DNA of 64,000 bases from Rubrivirga sp. SAORIC476 (GCF_002283555.1 NZ_MVOI01000002.1:248001-312000); one strand, 5' to 3'; positions 53,498-62,598 are shown, counted from the first letter of the stretch. Program-made: numbers and translations. The notes: generated from the sequence alone by a model not told the origin.

Positions 53498-53505
53498 CAA
53501 AGGTA
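53498..53505 (-). promoter_or_regulatory. -7 element (TACCTTTG) for rpsO
   Basis: Exact TAnnTTTG match on the minus strand, 91 bp before the rpsO ATG. It sets the start of the structured leader. No clear TTG at -33. Confidence 0.5.
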
Positions 53506-53549
53506 CCGGGACGCGATTCCGGAGGCCTGCCCACGGTCTTCACGCCGCC

Positions 53550-54716
53550 CTACGCCCGCACGAACACCATCCGGAAGCCGACTGCGGTGGTGGCCGCCGT
53601 GCCTCCGAAGAGAGGGGCCGTCATGTACCCCGAGAGGGGCTGGTACACGATCCTGGCGTTGCCGTTGAAGTTGACCGTCCCGCGCGTCGTCACCGGACCG
53701 GTGAGCACGGTGCTGCCACTCAGCTGGATGTTCTGGTTGTTCATCAGCGACCCCGTGATCTGGGCGGACCCGTTGATGCTGATGTCGCGCTCGGAGTACA
53801 GCGACAGCGTGCTCCCCGCGGCCGTCTGCAGCGACCCGTTGACGTTGATGTTTCCCGACGCGATGATGTTGACGAACCCCTTGACCTCGACCGACTTCCC
53901 ACCGTTGATGTTGAGGTCCCCGCGGATGACCCAGACGGCCGGGTTCTCGGCCGTGCTGGTCGCCGAGAAGTCGATCACGCCACCGGACGGCTGCACGTTG
54001 GTCGCAGAGACCAGGGTCGCCTTCGACAGATAGTCCGCCACCCGGATCACGGGGATCTCGATGCGCTCGACCGTCTGGTAGACCGCCAGTCCTGAGGGGT
54101 TGGCGTTCGGCCGGAAGGCCCGCGCCAGGCGGTCCTTCTGCCACTGCTGCGTGGGCGGCGTCACGGACTGGTAGAAGCCCTGGATGCCCGCGTTCTCGGT
54201 GATGTTGACGTAGCTACCGCCGTTGGTGTGGATGTTCGCGTTGAGCGCGGGGTCTGCCGAGAGCACGCGCTGCGACGTGTTCATGGTCAGGCTCTGCTCC
54301 AGCGTGAGCGCCTGCCCCAGGAACCGGGCAACGGGAGGCGCGCCGGACGTGCTCGCCCTCAACTCGAACGTCGCCTCACGCGTGTGGCGGACCGTGCCCT
54401 CCCGCCCGACGCCCGTGACCTCCCCCACCGAGGTGACGGTCAGCAAACGGGGCGGCGTCGGAACGATCTGGACGGTGTACGTCCCCCCGTCCAACTCCCC
54501 GCGGAGGGTGCTGGTGGCAGGAAGACCCGTCAGGGTCGACACCAGCTCGGTGGCCTCTTCGAGGCCAGTCTCGGAGAGGCGCTCCGCGACGACGATGCCG
54601 AGGTGGTTCTGCGCGAGCGCATTGCCTCCGGCGCGGGCGTCGAGCCCGCGGTTGGCCAGGACCGAGCCAGTGGTCAGGCTGGACGCCGCGACGAGGAGAA
54701 GAAGGAACCGTCCCAT
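53550..54716 (-). CDS. Pilin-associated-like (PilX-like) envelope protein with a beta-solenoid C-terminus
   Basis: From ATG 54716 it is 388 residues. A hydrophobic N-terminus (GRFLLLLVAASSLTTGSVLA) leads into a helix (LGIVVAERLSETGLEEATELVSTL), as in PilX-type minor pilins, but there is no prepilin-peptidase motif (G-F-T-x-x-E). The C-terminal ~150 residues are repeated short strands (VIRGDLNINGG, VNIIASGNINVNG, DISINGSAQITGS), a bactofilin/polymer-forming-like beta-solenoid. It starts 2 bp after the preceding gene ends. Last of three. Confidence 0.62.
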   Translation of the reverse strand: MGRFLLLLVAASSLTTGSVLANRGLDARAGGNALAQNHLGIVVAERLSETGLEEATELVSTLTGLPATSTLRGELDGGTYTVQIVPTPPRLLTVTSVGEVTGVGREGTVRHTREATFELRASTSGAPPVARFLGQALTLEQSLTMNTSQRVLSADPALNANIHTNGGSYVNITENAGIQGFYQSVTPPTQQWQKDRLARAFRPNANPSGLAVYQTVERIEIPVIRVADYLSKATLVSATNVQPSGGVIDFSATSTAENPAVWVIRGDLNINGGKSVEVKGFVNIIASGNINVNGSLQTAAGSTLSLYSERDISINGSAQITGSLMNNQNIQLSGSTVLTGPVTTRGTVNFNGNARIVYQPLSGYMTAPLFGGTAATTAVGFRMVFVRA

Positions 54717-54718
54717 GA

Positions 54719-55312
54719 TCAGGCGGAGGTCCGGAGGACCTGGTTGACGAGCCGGTAGTACCGGTCGAGAGAAATGGGAAGCCGGCGAGGGTCGGTGGCC
54801 GTGGTGTTCGGGCGAAGCTCGGGGGCAGGGAGAACGATGCGAATCGAGACCCCGGTCGCGTCGGCGACCGGTCCTGTCGGCGTGAGCGAGACCTGGACCG
54901 TATCCACCTCCATGTCGACTCCGGACACGGCATAGCCGCTCCCGGTCCAGGTCTGTCTCTGGAGGCGCCAGCAGGTGCTCGCGTCGGAGGTGGTGCAGGC
55001 CGTTCGTGTGGCGAGGTAGCGGATGCGGTCCACCGTGCCCGCCTCGTGGACTGCCCCCCGGAACTCGAACGTGCGGGTGGTGCCGGTCCACGACCAGCCC
55101 AGGATCGCGGCCTCGGACGGGTCGACGTCGGCGCCGAGGCGGGCCATGTCGCGATCGAGGGTCTCGCGGACCACCTCGATGCGCGCCCGGTCGCGGTACG
55201 TGTTGGTGGTCGCCACCGCGGAGACCTGATTGCGGTACCAGATGGCCGCGAGGATGAGGATCACGACGCCAGCCATCAGGATGGACGTCAGATGATCGAG
55301 CCAGACACTCAT
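54719..55312 (-). CDS. PilW-like membrane-anchored envelope protein
   Basis: From ATG 55312 it is 197 residues. One N-terminal membrane helix (LTSILMAGVVILILAAIWYRNQVSAV, about 8-33) is followed by a helix and a beta domain (RIEVVRETLDRDMARLGADV; VDMEVDTVQVSLTPTG). Two cysteines at ATRTACTTSDASTC suggest a disulfide. The topology fits a minor pilin of the PilW kind without the class III signal. It lies 2 bp from both neighbours. Confidence 0.6.
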   Translation of the reverse strand: MSVWLDHLTSILMAGVVILILAAIWYRNQVSAVATTNTYRDRARIEVVRETLDRDMARLGADVDPSEAAILGWSWTGTTRTFEFRGAVHEAGTVDRIRYLATRTACTTSDASTCWRLQRQTWTGSGYAVSGVDMEVDTVQVSLTPTGPVADATGVSIRIVLPAPELRPNTTATDPRRLPISLDRYYRLVNQVLRTSA

Positions 55313-55314
55313 GA

Positions 55315-55794
55315 CTACTGGCCCTCCGCGGTGTAGACGCTCGTGAGCGTCGCGGCGAAGGAGTCCGGACCGGTGGTGGTCAGTGTTAACCGTTTGAAGT
55401 AAGTCCGCCGCGGCACCTCCCGCCACGTCCCGCCGCTCTTCTCGACGTAGGCGACCTCCGCCGCCAGCGTGTAGTCCAGACCTCCCCCGGACGCTCCCTG
55501 CAGGCGACGCGTCACCGTCGCCCCATCGAGATCGTCGAGGTCGGTGGCCGCGTCCCACGAGGCGGCCCCTCCGAACTGAGTCGGACCGGTGAGGTCGTTG
55601 GCGGAGGCGGGCTGCGCGACCGCGTCGAACGGGAGCGCGGCAATCTGCTCGAACGTGCTCTGGATCAGGTCGCCGCCCAGCGACTCGATCTCCTCGGCCA
55701 TGAGGTCCTGTCCGACCTCGATGTCCGCGCGGTGGGTGTTGAAGTTGAGGAGGGAGGCGAGCGCGAGGGCTGCGAGAGCGAGGATGCGTTCCAT
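55315..55794 (-). CDS. PilV-like small envelope protein, first of the pilin-like operon
   Basis: From ATG 55794 it is 159 residues. It starts with a short hydrophobic helix (ERILALAALALASLLNFNTHRADIEVGQDLMAEEIESLGG) that runs into an amphipathic helix, as in type IV pilin N-termini, then a globular domain. The usual G-F/M-T-L-x-E processing site is absent. Upstream (55795-56013) is 219 bp with no gene; it holds a GGCCA-AA-TGGCC repeat at 55859-55870 but no convincing -7 element. Confidence 0.58.
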   Translation of the reverse strand: MERILALAALALASLLNFNTHRADIEVGQDLMAEEIESLGGDLIQSTFEQIAALPFDAVAQPASANDLTGPTQFGGAASWDAATDLDDLDGATVTRRLQGASGGGLDYTLAAEVAYVEKSGGTWREVPRRTYFKRLTLTTTGPDSFAATLTSVYTAEGQ

Positions 55795-56013
55795 GGCCGC
55801 GCGGACGCGGAGGGCTTGTGATGACTCGCCATCTGCACAGCCCATACCACGTCCTCGGGGCCAAATGGCCGATCCAAACAGCCGCCTTCTCTGGAACGCC
55901 GACGCGTCACAATCGGCCTCGGCTCAAGGCGTCGCGCCCCGCCGGTTTCCGCGCCCGATCTCGGCCCCCGCGGCGAGCTTCGGAGGCTCAGAAACGACCT
56001 CTCGTAGAAGTGA

Positions 56014-56943
56014 TTACTGCTCCAGCACGGCCACGGCAGCCGCCCGATCTCGGCCCAACTGTGCGACCAGCGCGTCCACCCCGCCGAAGCGCTGTTCCTC
56101 CCGGAGGCGCGCGACCAGGTCCACGGTCAGCGTCTGGCCGTAGAGGTCGCGGTCGACCTCGAACAGGTGGGCTTCAAGAGTCCGCGTGCCGTCGGTCTCG
56201 AAGGTGGGGCGGCGACCGACGTTCATCATGCCGCCCCCCTCGGTGCCGTCTGCGAGCCTCGCGCGGATGGCGTAGACCCCGAGCGCTGGGACGAGCTTCC
56301 GGGCGTCCACTGGGCGCAGGTTGGCCGTCGGGTAGCCGATGGTGCGGCCCCGTGCATCCCCGCGGACGACGGTGCCGGAGATCCGGTAGGGGCGGCCGAG
56401 CAGGTGGCTCGCCCGCTCGGCGTCTCCCTCGTCGGCCAGCAGACGGCGGATCTCAGTGGACGACACCGTCACGTCGTCCTCGATCTGCTCCGGGATCACG
56501 TCCACAGAGAAACCCAGGCGGGCGCCGAGGCGCTCCAGCAGGGCGCGGTCGCCCCGCGCCTTCCGCCCGAACCGATGGTCGTACCCGATCACGATCTCCC
56601 GCATGCCGACCGTCCCCAGCAGCACGTCGGCGACGTAGTCCTCGGGCTCCAGCAGCGACAGGTCGCGCGAGAACGGCAGCACGACGAACCGTTCCACACC
56701 GAGCGCCTCCAGCGCGTCGGCTCGCTCGTCGAGCGACGTCAGGAGCGGGATGGCGTGGCCGGTCAGGATCTCGCGCGGGTGCGGGTCGAACGTCACCACC
56801 GTCGGCACGCCGCCCGTCTCGGCCGCCCGCGCCACGAGGTAGCGGATGATGGCCTGGTGCCCCAGGTGGACCCCGTCGAACGTGCCGGTCGTGACCACCG
56901 AGCGAGGGTCTGCACGAACCGAGGCACCGTGTTCGCGCGTCAT
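56014..56943 (-). CDS. ribF: Bifunctional riboflavin kinase / FMN adenylyltransferase
   Basis: From ATG 56943 it is 309 residues. The N-terminal FAD synthetase domain has GTFDGVHLGHQAII (20-33), VVTFDPHPREIL and IGYDHRFGRKARGD. The C-terminal kinase domain has GRTIGYPTANL, GVYAIRARL and the MNVGRRPTFETDGTRTLEAHLF block. The ATG overlaps truB by 4 bp; last gene of rimP-nusA-infB-rbfA-truB-ribF. Confidence 0.96.
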   Translation of the reverse strand: MTREHGASVRADPRSVVTTGTFDGVHLGHQAIIRYLVARAAETGGVPTVVTFDPHPREILTGHAIPLLTSLDERADALEALGVERFVVLPFSRDLSLLEPEDYVADVLLGTVGMREIVIGYDHRFGRKARGDRALLERLGARLGFSVDVIPEQIEDDVTVSSTEIRRLLADEGDAERASHLLGRPYRISGTVVRGDARGRTIGYPTANLRPVDARKLVPALGVYAIRARLADGTEGGGMMNVGRRPTFETDGTRTLEAHLFEVDRDLYGQTLTVDLVARLREEQRFGGVDALVAQLGRDRAAAVAVLEQ

Positions 56944-57653
56944 GCGGGCTCTCGGGCTGCCTCCATGAGGTCGTTCAGATCGAACGCCTCGGAGGCCTGG
57001 AACGGACCGATGGCCTCGCGCCGGAGCGCGACGAGGTGCCCGCCCACGCCGAGCGCCTGACCGAGGTCGTGGGCGAGGGAGCGCACGTAAGTCCCCTTCG
57101 AGCACTCCACGCGCACGTCCACGTCGTCGCCGCGGCGATCCAGCACGTCGAACGCGTAGACCGACGTGGGACGGGCCTCGATCTCGACCTCCTCTCCCCT
57201 CCGCGCCTTCTTGTAGAGCCGCTCGCCGTCCTTCTTGATGGCCGAGAAGATGGGCGGGCGCTGGAGGATGTCGCCACGGAAGCCGACCAGGGCCGCCTCG
57301 ATGGCGTCGTCGGACACGCCCGTGGCGTCCACCTCGGTCTCGATGTCGCCCTCGGCGTCGTAGGTGGTCGTGGTCTGCCCGAGGCGGACCGTCGCGGTGT
57401 AGGTCTTCGGCAGGCCCATGAAGCGGTCCTGCTGGCGCGTCGCGTTCCGTCCGACCAGCACGATCAGGAGCCCCGTCGCCATCGGGTCGAGCGTGCCCGC
57501 GTGGCCGACCTTCTTGACCCGCAGGGCCCAGCGGACCGTCTTGACGACGCCGAACGACGTGATGCCGCCCGGCTTGTCGACCAGCACGGCGGCTGGCTCG
57601 ACGGGCCGCGCGAGCGACTCGCCCGCGGTGACGATCCGGAGGTCATCCACCAC
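56940..57653 (-). CDS. truB: tRNA pseudouridine-55 synthase
   Basis: Makes pseudouridine 55 in the T-loop of tRNAs. The 237-residue protein has DKPGGITSFGVVKTVR, the catalytic aspartate D56 in HAGTLDPMATGLLIV, QRPPIFSAIKKDGERLYKKAR and CSKGTYVRSLAHDLG. It lacks a C-terminal PUA domain (short form). 2 bp after rbfA. Confidence 0.96.
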   Translation of the reverse strand: MVDDLRIVTAGESLARPVEPAAVLVDKPGGITSFGVVKTVRWALRVKKVGHAGTLDPMATGLLIVLVGRNATRQQDRFMGLPKTYTATVRLGQTTTTYDAEGDIETEVDATGVSDDAIEAALVGFRGDILQRPPIFSAIKKDGERLYKKARRGEEVEIEARPTSVYAFDVLDRRGDDVDVRVECSKGTYVRSLAHDLGQALGVGGHLVALRREAIGPFQASEAFDLNDLMEAAREPA

Positions 57654-57655
57654 GC

Positions 57656-58063
57656 CTAATACTCGCCGCGCGACGGCGTCTCGTCGTCCGCCTCGGGCGC
57701 GTCGTCGGCCGGGCGGTCAGCAGCGATCTGAGCGAAGATGTCGTCCAGGCGCTCGCGACGCTGGGCGCCCTCGTCGAGGAAGAACTTGAGGTCCGGCATC
57801 CGCTTGAGCTGGTGGCGGATGCGCTGCGCGAGCGCATGGCGGATCTCGCTGGACTGCGCGTCGAGGCGCGCCAGCGCGGTCTTGCGCTGGAGGTCGTCGG
57901 CGCCAAGCACCGACACGTCCACGTAGGCCGTGCCGAGGTCGTCCGTCATGCGGACGCCGGTGACGGTCACGAGGGACTGGCTGGCCTCGCCGAAATCGGT
58001 CACGAGGAGGTCGGCCACCTCGCGCTGGATCATGCGGCCGACCCGATCGGTGCGGATGGACAT
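57656..58063 (-). CDS. rbfA: 30S ribosome-binding factor RbfA
   Basis: From ATG 58063 it is 135 residues, a single KH-like domain protein for late 30S maturation. RTDRVGRMIQREVADLLVTDF, TVTGVRMTDDLGTAYVDVSVLG and LKRMPDLKFFLDEGAQRRERLDDIF are typical. It ends in an acidic tail (PADDAPEADDETPSRGEY). A 76-bp gap with a 13-bp hairpin separates it from infB. Confidence 0.94.
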   Translation of the reverse strand: MSIRTDRVGRMIQREVADLLVTDFGEASQSLVTVTGVRMTDDLGTAYVDVSVLGADDLQRKTALARLDAQSSEIRHALAQRIRHQLKRMPDLKFFLDEGAQRRERLDDIFAQIAADRPADDAPEADDETPSRGEY

Positions 58064-58087
58064 GAGGGATGGGGGATGCGGGATGCA

Positions 58088-58129
58088 GAGGGAGGAGGGA
58101 GAAGCCATGGGCCCCATCCCTCCTCCCTC
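58088..58129 (-). repeat. Perfect 13-bp inverted repeat between infB and rbfA
   Basis: GAGGGAGGAGGGA (58088-58100) pairs perfectly with TCCCTCCTCCCTC (58117-58129) over a 16-base loop. It is all purine on one arm and pyrimidine on the other, with no T-tract on the minus strand. Possibly an RNA processing or attenuation site within the operon. Confidence 0.6.
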
Positions 58130-58139
58130 CCACCCTCGT

Positions 58140-61001
58140 TTAAACCGTGAGCTTCCGCTTCTCTTCGGTGACGGTGTAGGTCTCGAACTGATCGCCGACC
58201 TTGATGTCGTTGTAGTTCTTGACCGTGACGCCGCACTCGTAGCCCGCCGCGACGTCCTTCACGTCCTCCTTGAAGCGGCGGAGCGTGTCGATCACGCCCT
58301 GGTAGATCACGACGCCGTCGCGCACGATGCGGAGGCGGTCGCCACGCGACACCTTGCCCTCCACGACGTAGGAGCCGGCAATGGTGCCCACCTTCGGCGC
58401 CTTGAACGTCTCGCGGACCTCGATGGTCGACGTGACGGTCTCCTTCTCCTCTGGCTCCAGGAGGCCTTCGAGCGCATCGCGGACATCCTCGATGGCGTCG
58501 TAGATGACGGAGTAGAGCTGGATGTCGATCTCCTCGCGCTCGGCCATGGCGCGGACACCGGCGACCGGGCGCACCTGGAAGCCGATGATGATGGCGTCCG
58601 AGGCGATGGCCAGCATCACGTCCGACTCGGTGATCGCGCCGACGCCCGAGTGGACGATCTGCACGGCGACCTCGTCGTTGGAGAGCTTCAGCAGCGAGTC
58701 GCTGAGGGCCTCGACCGAGCCACCCACGTCGCCCTTAACGACGAGGTTGAGGTTCGTGATCTCGCCCAGCGCCATGCGGCGGCTGAGGTCGGCGAGCGTC
58801 ACGTGGCGACGCTGGTGGAGCGTCTGCTCGCGGATGAGCTGCTGGCGCTTGGACGCGATCTCGCGGGCCTCGCGCTCGTCTTCGAGCACGATCAGGCGGT
58901 CGCCGACGGCGGGCGCAGCGCTCAGGCCGAGCACCTGCACCGGCGTCGCCGGGCCGGCCACCTTGACACGCTCGTCGCGCTCGTTGAACATCGCTCGGAC
59001 GCGGCCGGACGTGAGGCCGACGACGTAGGCGTCGCCTTCCTCCAGCGTGCCGTTCTCGACGAGCACGGTCGCGACCACGCCCCGGCCCTTGTCGAGGCGA
59101 GCCTCGACGACCGTCCCGACGCCGTAACGGTCCGGGTTGGCCGTCAACTCCAACAGGTCAGCTTCGAGCTGGACCTTCTCCAGCAGCGAGTCCACGTTGG
59201 TGCCGTTCATGGCCGAGATGAGCTCGCACTGGACGGAGCCGCCGTACTGCTCGACCTGCACGCCCTGCTCGGCGAGCTGGGCCATGATCTTGTCCGGGTT
59301 CGCCGTCTCGCGGTCGATCTTGTTGATCGCGATCACCATTGGCACCTCGGCGGCGCGCGAGTGGTTGATGGCCTCGATCGTCTGCGGCATCACCGCGTCG
59401 TCGGCTGCGACGACCACAATGACGAGGTCGGTGACCTGGGCGCCACGCGCACGCATGGCGGTGAACGCCTCGTGACCGGGGGTGTCCAAGAAGGTCATCT
59501 TCTTGTCCTCCGACGTCGTGATCTGGTAGGCGCCGATGTGCTGAGTGATGCCACCCGCCTCACCCGCGACCACGTTGGCCTCACGGATGTAGTCGAGCAG
59601 CGACGTCTTGCCGTGGTCGACGTGGCCCATGATGGTCACGATCGGCGGACGCGGCACGAGGTCCTCCTCGGCGTCCTCGGTCACGAGGTCAAACTCCTCC
59701 TCAATGTCGTCCATGAACTCAACCTCGAAGTCGAACTCGTCGGCGAGGAGGACGATGGCGTCGGCGTCAAGGCGCTGGTTGATGGAGACCATCATGCCGA
59801 GCCCGAAGCCCTTCGAGATGACTTCCGTCACCGGGATGTTCATCGCCTCGGCGAGGTCGCCGGTGGAGATGAACTCCATGACCCGGAGGACGGAGGCCTG
59901 CTCCATCATCTCCTGATCGCGTGCCTCGCGGATGGCGGCGCGCTCGTCGCGACGGGCGCGGCGGCGCTTCTGACGGGTCCGCTTGGTGCCCGAGCCGGAC
60001 GCCTTCTGGAGCGTCTCGGAGACGTTCTTCTGGACCTCGCCCTGGTCGACGGACCGCTTCCCCTTCTTGGCCTTGCCCGACTTGGAGCGGGCGGGCTTGC
60101 CACCGCCGGCGGCTCCCGGTGCGGGCGGCGCCGAGGCGGGCTCGTCGTTGTTGCGCTTGCGCTTGCGACGACGACCAGTCTCCAGACCGGAGATGTCGAT
60201 CTTGCCGAGCACCTTGGTGCCCGTCAGGCCGTACCGGTTCGCGCGGACGACACCGCCATCGTCGGCAGCCGGGGCGGGCTCGTCGACATCCATCGCGCCC
60301 TGCGTGACGGGGTCGGGCGCTGCCTCCGGCACCGGCGTCGCCTCGGCGACCGGCTCGGAGGTCTCCGCGACGGGCTCCGTCTCGGCGACGGGTGCAGCCT
60401 CGGCAGCAGGCGCGGGCGTCACGTCGGGAGCAGACTGAGGGGTTGCCTCCGCGACCGGCTCCGGAGCCGTCTCGGCGACGGGCTCAGGGGTCGGCTCTGC
60501 GACGGGCGGGGCGACAGGCGCCGTCTCGGCGACAGGCTCGGGCGTTGCCACCGGCTCCGGGGCGGGGGCGGGGGGTGTCTCGATCACCGGCTCCGCCGGG
60601 GCGACCGGCGTCTCGGCAGGAGCGGGAGTCTGGACGACCGGCTCGGCGGGGGCGACGGGCGTCTCGGCGACAGGCGCTTCCGCGACGGGTGCCGGCGGCT
60701 CAGCAGACACGGCCTCGGCCGGCTCCTCGGCCTCCGCCTCGGCGGATGCGAGTTGCTGGCGACGCTCGCGGACGCGCGCCTTGGCGTCGGCATCGTCGGA
60801 GTACGTCTCGATGAGAACGTCGTACATCTCCGGCGACAGCCGACCGTTGGGGTCGCCTGCAGCCAGCTTGTCGTCGAGCTCGAAGCCGCGCTCGGTCAGC
60901 GCCGACACGATGGTGTCGGTCGCGATGTTGAGTTCGCGGGAGGCCTTGAAGAGCTGAACGCGCTTCGGCTGGTCGGTACGTCGCTTGCGCGGGGTGGGCA
61001 T
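58140..61001 (-). CDS. infB: Translation initiation factor IF-2
   Basis: A 953-residue GTPase placing initiator tRNA. It has an N-terminal IF2_N helix-rich domain (1-85), then a long Ala/Pro/Glu/Val-rich linker (85-250) built from EPVAETAP-like repeats, a basic segment (270-350), a second IF2_N domain (about 365-440), and the G domain with G1 GHVDHGKT (459-466), G3 DTPGHEAF and G4 NKID. The C-terminal half ends at the fMet-tRNA domain. The repeat-rich linker is a low-complexity tract at DNA level too (about 60250-60750). Confidence 0.97.
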   Translation of the reverse strand: MPTPRKRRTDQPKRVQLFKASRELNIATDTIVSALTERGFELDDKLAAGDPNGRLSPEMYDVLIETYSDDADAKARVRERRQQLASAEAEAEEPAEAVSAEPPAPVAEAPVAETPVAPAEPVVQTPAPAETPVAPAEPVIETPPAPAPEPVATPEPVAETAPVAPPVAEPTPEPVAETAPEPVAEATPQSAPDVTPAPAAEAAPVAETEPVAETSEPVAEATPVPEAAPDPVTQGAMDVDEPAPAADDGGVVRANRYGLTGTKVLGKIDISGLETGRRRKRKRNNDEPASAPPAPGAAGGGKPARSKSGKAKKGKRSVDQGEVQKNVSETLQKASGSGTKRTRQKRRRARRDERAAIREARDQEMMEQASVLRVMEFISTGDLAEAMNIPVTEVISKGFGLGMMVSINQRLDADAIVLLADEFDFEVEFMDDIEEEFDLVTEDAEEDLVPRPPIVTIMGHVDHGKTSLLDYIREANVVAGEAGGITQHIGAYQITTSEDKKMTFLDTPGHEAFTAMRARGAQVTDLVIVVVAADDAVMPQTIEAINHSRAAEVPMVIAINKIDRETANPDKIMAQLAEQGVQVEQYGGSVQCELISAMNGTNVDSLLEKVQLEADLLELTANPDRYGVGTVVEARLDKGRGVVATVLVENGTLEEGDAYVVGLTSGRVRAMFNERDERVKVAGPATPVQVLGLSAAPAVGDRLIVLEDEREAREIASKRQQLIREQTLHQRRHVTLADLSRRMALGEITNLNLVVKGDVGGSVEALSDSLLKLSNDEVAVQIVHSGVGAITESDVMLAIASDAIIIGFQVRPVAGVRAMAEREEIDIQLYSVIYDAIEDVRDALEGLLEPEEKETVTSTIEVRETFKAPKVGTIAGSYVVEGKVSRGDRLRIVRDGVVIYQGVIDTLRRFKEDVKDVAAGYECGVTVKNYNDIKVGDQFETYTVTEEKRKLTV

Positions 61002-61065
61002 GCGGTGAGGCGTGGGGAGAGACGGCGGAGCCGTCGGAAATCTAGGGTGCCGGGGTTGCTCTCGG

Positions 61066-62517
61066 CTAAGCGGTCGGCTCGTCGGTCAGGGGCTCCTCCT
61101 CAGACGACGAGTCGTCGGCCGGGGATTCCGGGTCGGCATCGGGCTCGACCTCCGAGGCGGCCTCGGGGGCCACATCGGCGTCGTCGGCAGAAGCGACCTC
61201 ATCCGAAGGCACGTCGGCGTCCTCGTCCGCGGTCGCGAGCGGCTTGCCATCGACGGTGGCGTCGGGGTCGCGCTCGAACTCGGCTTCCATGAGCCAGGTG
61301 ATCTTCTGCGCCTGCTCCTCCGAAAGGTCGGTACGGCGGGCCAGCTCTGAGGGCTGCAGCTCCAGCACCGCCTTGGCGGTGTCGCAGCCGATGTCCTTGA
61401 GCTTCTGGATGATCTCCGGCGGGATGGCGTCCGAGAACTCCTCGATGTCGACGTCCTCCTCGTCCGACTTGATGTCGCGGTAGACGTCCAGCTCGAAGCC
61501 GGTCAGCATCGACGCGAGGCGGATGTTCTGGCCGCCGCGGCCGATGGCCATCGAGACCTCGTCGGCCGGGACGGTAACGCGGGCGCGGGGCGGGACCAGC
61601 TCGTGGTTGAGCTCGACCGCGATCGGCTTGGCCGGGGCCAGCGACCGCTTGATGAAGTCGATCGTGTTGTCGGTCCACGGCACCACGTCGATGTTCTCGC
61701 CGCCCAGTTCGCGGACGACCGCGTGGATGCGGGAGCCCTTCACGCCGACGCACGCGCCGACGGGGTCGACCCGGTCGTCGTGGCTCAGAACGGCCATCTT
61801 GGCGCGCTCGCCGGGCAGGCGGACGATCTTCTTGATCTCGATGATGCCGTCGTAGATCTCGGGCACCTCCAGCTCGAACAGGCGCTCGATGAAGACCGGC
61901 GCAGTGCGCGAGATGATGACCTGCGGGGAGGCGCCGGCGTCACGGTCGACGTCGAGCACGACCGCGCGGAGCATGTCGCCCTTGCGGTAGCGGTCCTTCT
62001 GGATCTGCTCCTGGCGCGGCAACACCAGCTCCGTCTTGTTGTGGAGCACGAGCACCTCGCGGCGCCGCGTCTGGTAGATCTCGCCGACGACGATCTCGTC
62101 GATCAGCTCGGAGTACTCGCGGTGGATGTTCTCCTTCTCGATGTCGCGGATCCGCTGGCGGAACGTCTGGAGCGCGGCCTGGACGGCGCGGCGGCCGAAG
62201 TCCTCGATGTGGATCTGGACGGCCACCTCGTCCTCGATGTCATACTCCTCGTCGATCTGGACCGCGTCGGTGTACTCGATCTGGAGGACGGGGTCCTCGA
62301 GGTCGTAGTCCTCCACCACCTCGCGGACGTGGAGGATCTGGTAGTCGCCGTTGTCGGGGTTGAAGACGATCTGGAACGCCTCCGGGTCGTCGGCGCCGTA
62401 GCGCTTCTTGATCATCGCCCGGAACACGTCCTCGATGATCACCTGGAGCGTGTCGCGGTCGATCTCCTTCTCGCGCGCGATCTCGGCGAAGGAAGAGACG
62501 AGGACGGTGGACTGCAT
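61066..62517 (-). CDS. nusA: Transcription elongation/termination factor NusA
   Basis: A 483-residue protein. N-terminal domain (1-130), S1 domain (about 135-205), two KH domains (with VGVKGSRIHAVVRELGGENIDVVPW and the GxxG of AIGRGGQNIRLASMLTG), then a helix-hairpin-helix-like region and an acidic C-terminal tail (about 420-483, Asp/Glu-rich). It regulates pausing, termination and antitermination. The rimP start region upstream carries a terminator-like hairpin NusA might act on. Confidence 0.96.
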   Translation of the reverse strand: MQSTVLVSSFAEIAREKEIDRDTLQVIIEDVFRAMIKKRYGADDPEAFQIVFNPDNGDYQILHVREVVEDYDLEDPVLQIEYTDAVQIDEEYDIEDEVAVQIHIEDFGRRAVQAALQTFRQRIRDIEKENIHREYSELIDEIVVGEIYQTRRREVLVLHNKTELVLPRQEQIQKDRYRKGDMLRAVVLDVDRDAGASPQVIISRTAPVFIERLFELEVPEIYDGIIEIKKIVRLPGERAKMAVLSHDDRVDPVGACVGVKGSRIHAVVRELGGENIDVVPWTDNTIDFIKRSLAPAKPIAVELNHELVPPRARVTVPADEVSMAIGRGGQNIRLASMLTGFELDVYRDIKSDEEDVDIEEFSDAIPPEIIQKLKDIGCDTAKAVLELQPSELARRTDLSEEQAQKITWLMEAEFERDPDATVDGKPLATADEDADVPSDEVASADDADVAPEAASEVEPDADPESPADDSSSEEEPLTDEPTA

Positions 62518-62598
62518 AGAGTTGTCGGTGGTCGGTTTCCGGCGGGCGAAGGGCGTCGTTGTCAGGCGGGCGACCGAGGGCCGGTCACCGGAAACGGG

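Noticed and set aside
55859-55870. GGCCA-AA-TGGCC inverted repeat upstream of the pilin-like operon
   Set aside because: Arms are only 5 bp and GC-rich, no second copy was seen, so chance is likely.
60250-60750. Repetitive DNA that could be taken for a tandem repeat element
   Set aside because: It encodes the Ala/Pro/Glu/Val linker of IF-2, a normal low-complexity region in this protein.
57930-61292. 1120-codon plus-strand open frame opposite infB
   Set aside because: Shadow frame of a GC-rich gene; composition is Arg/Asp/Leu/His-rich with no domain, and infB is fully convincing on the other strand.
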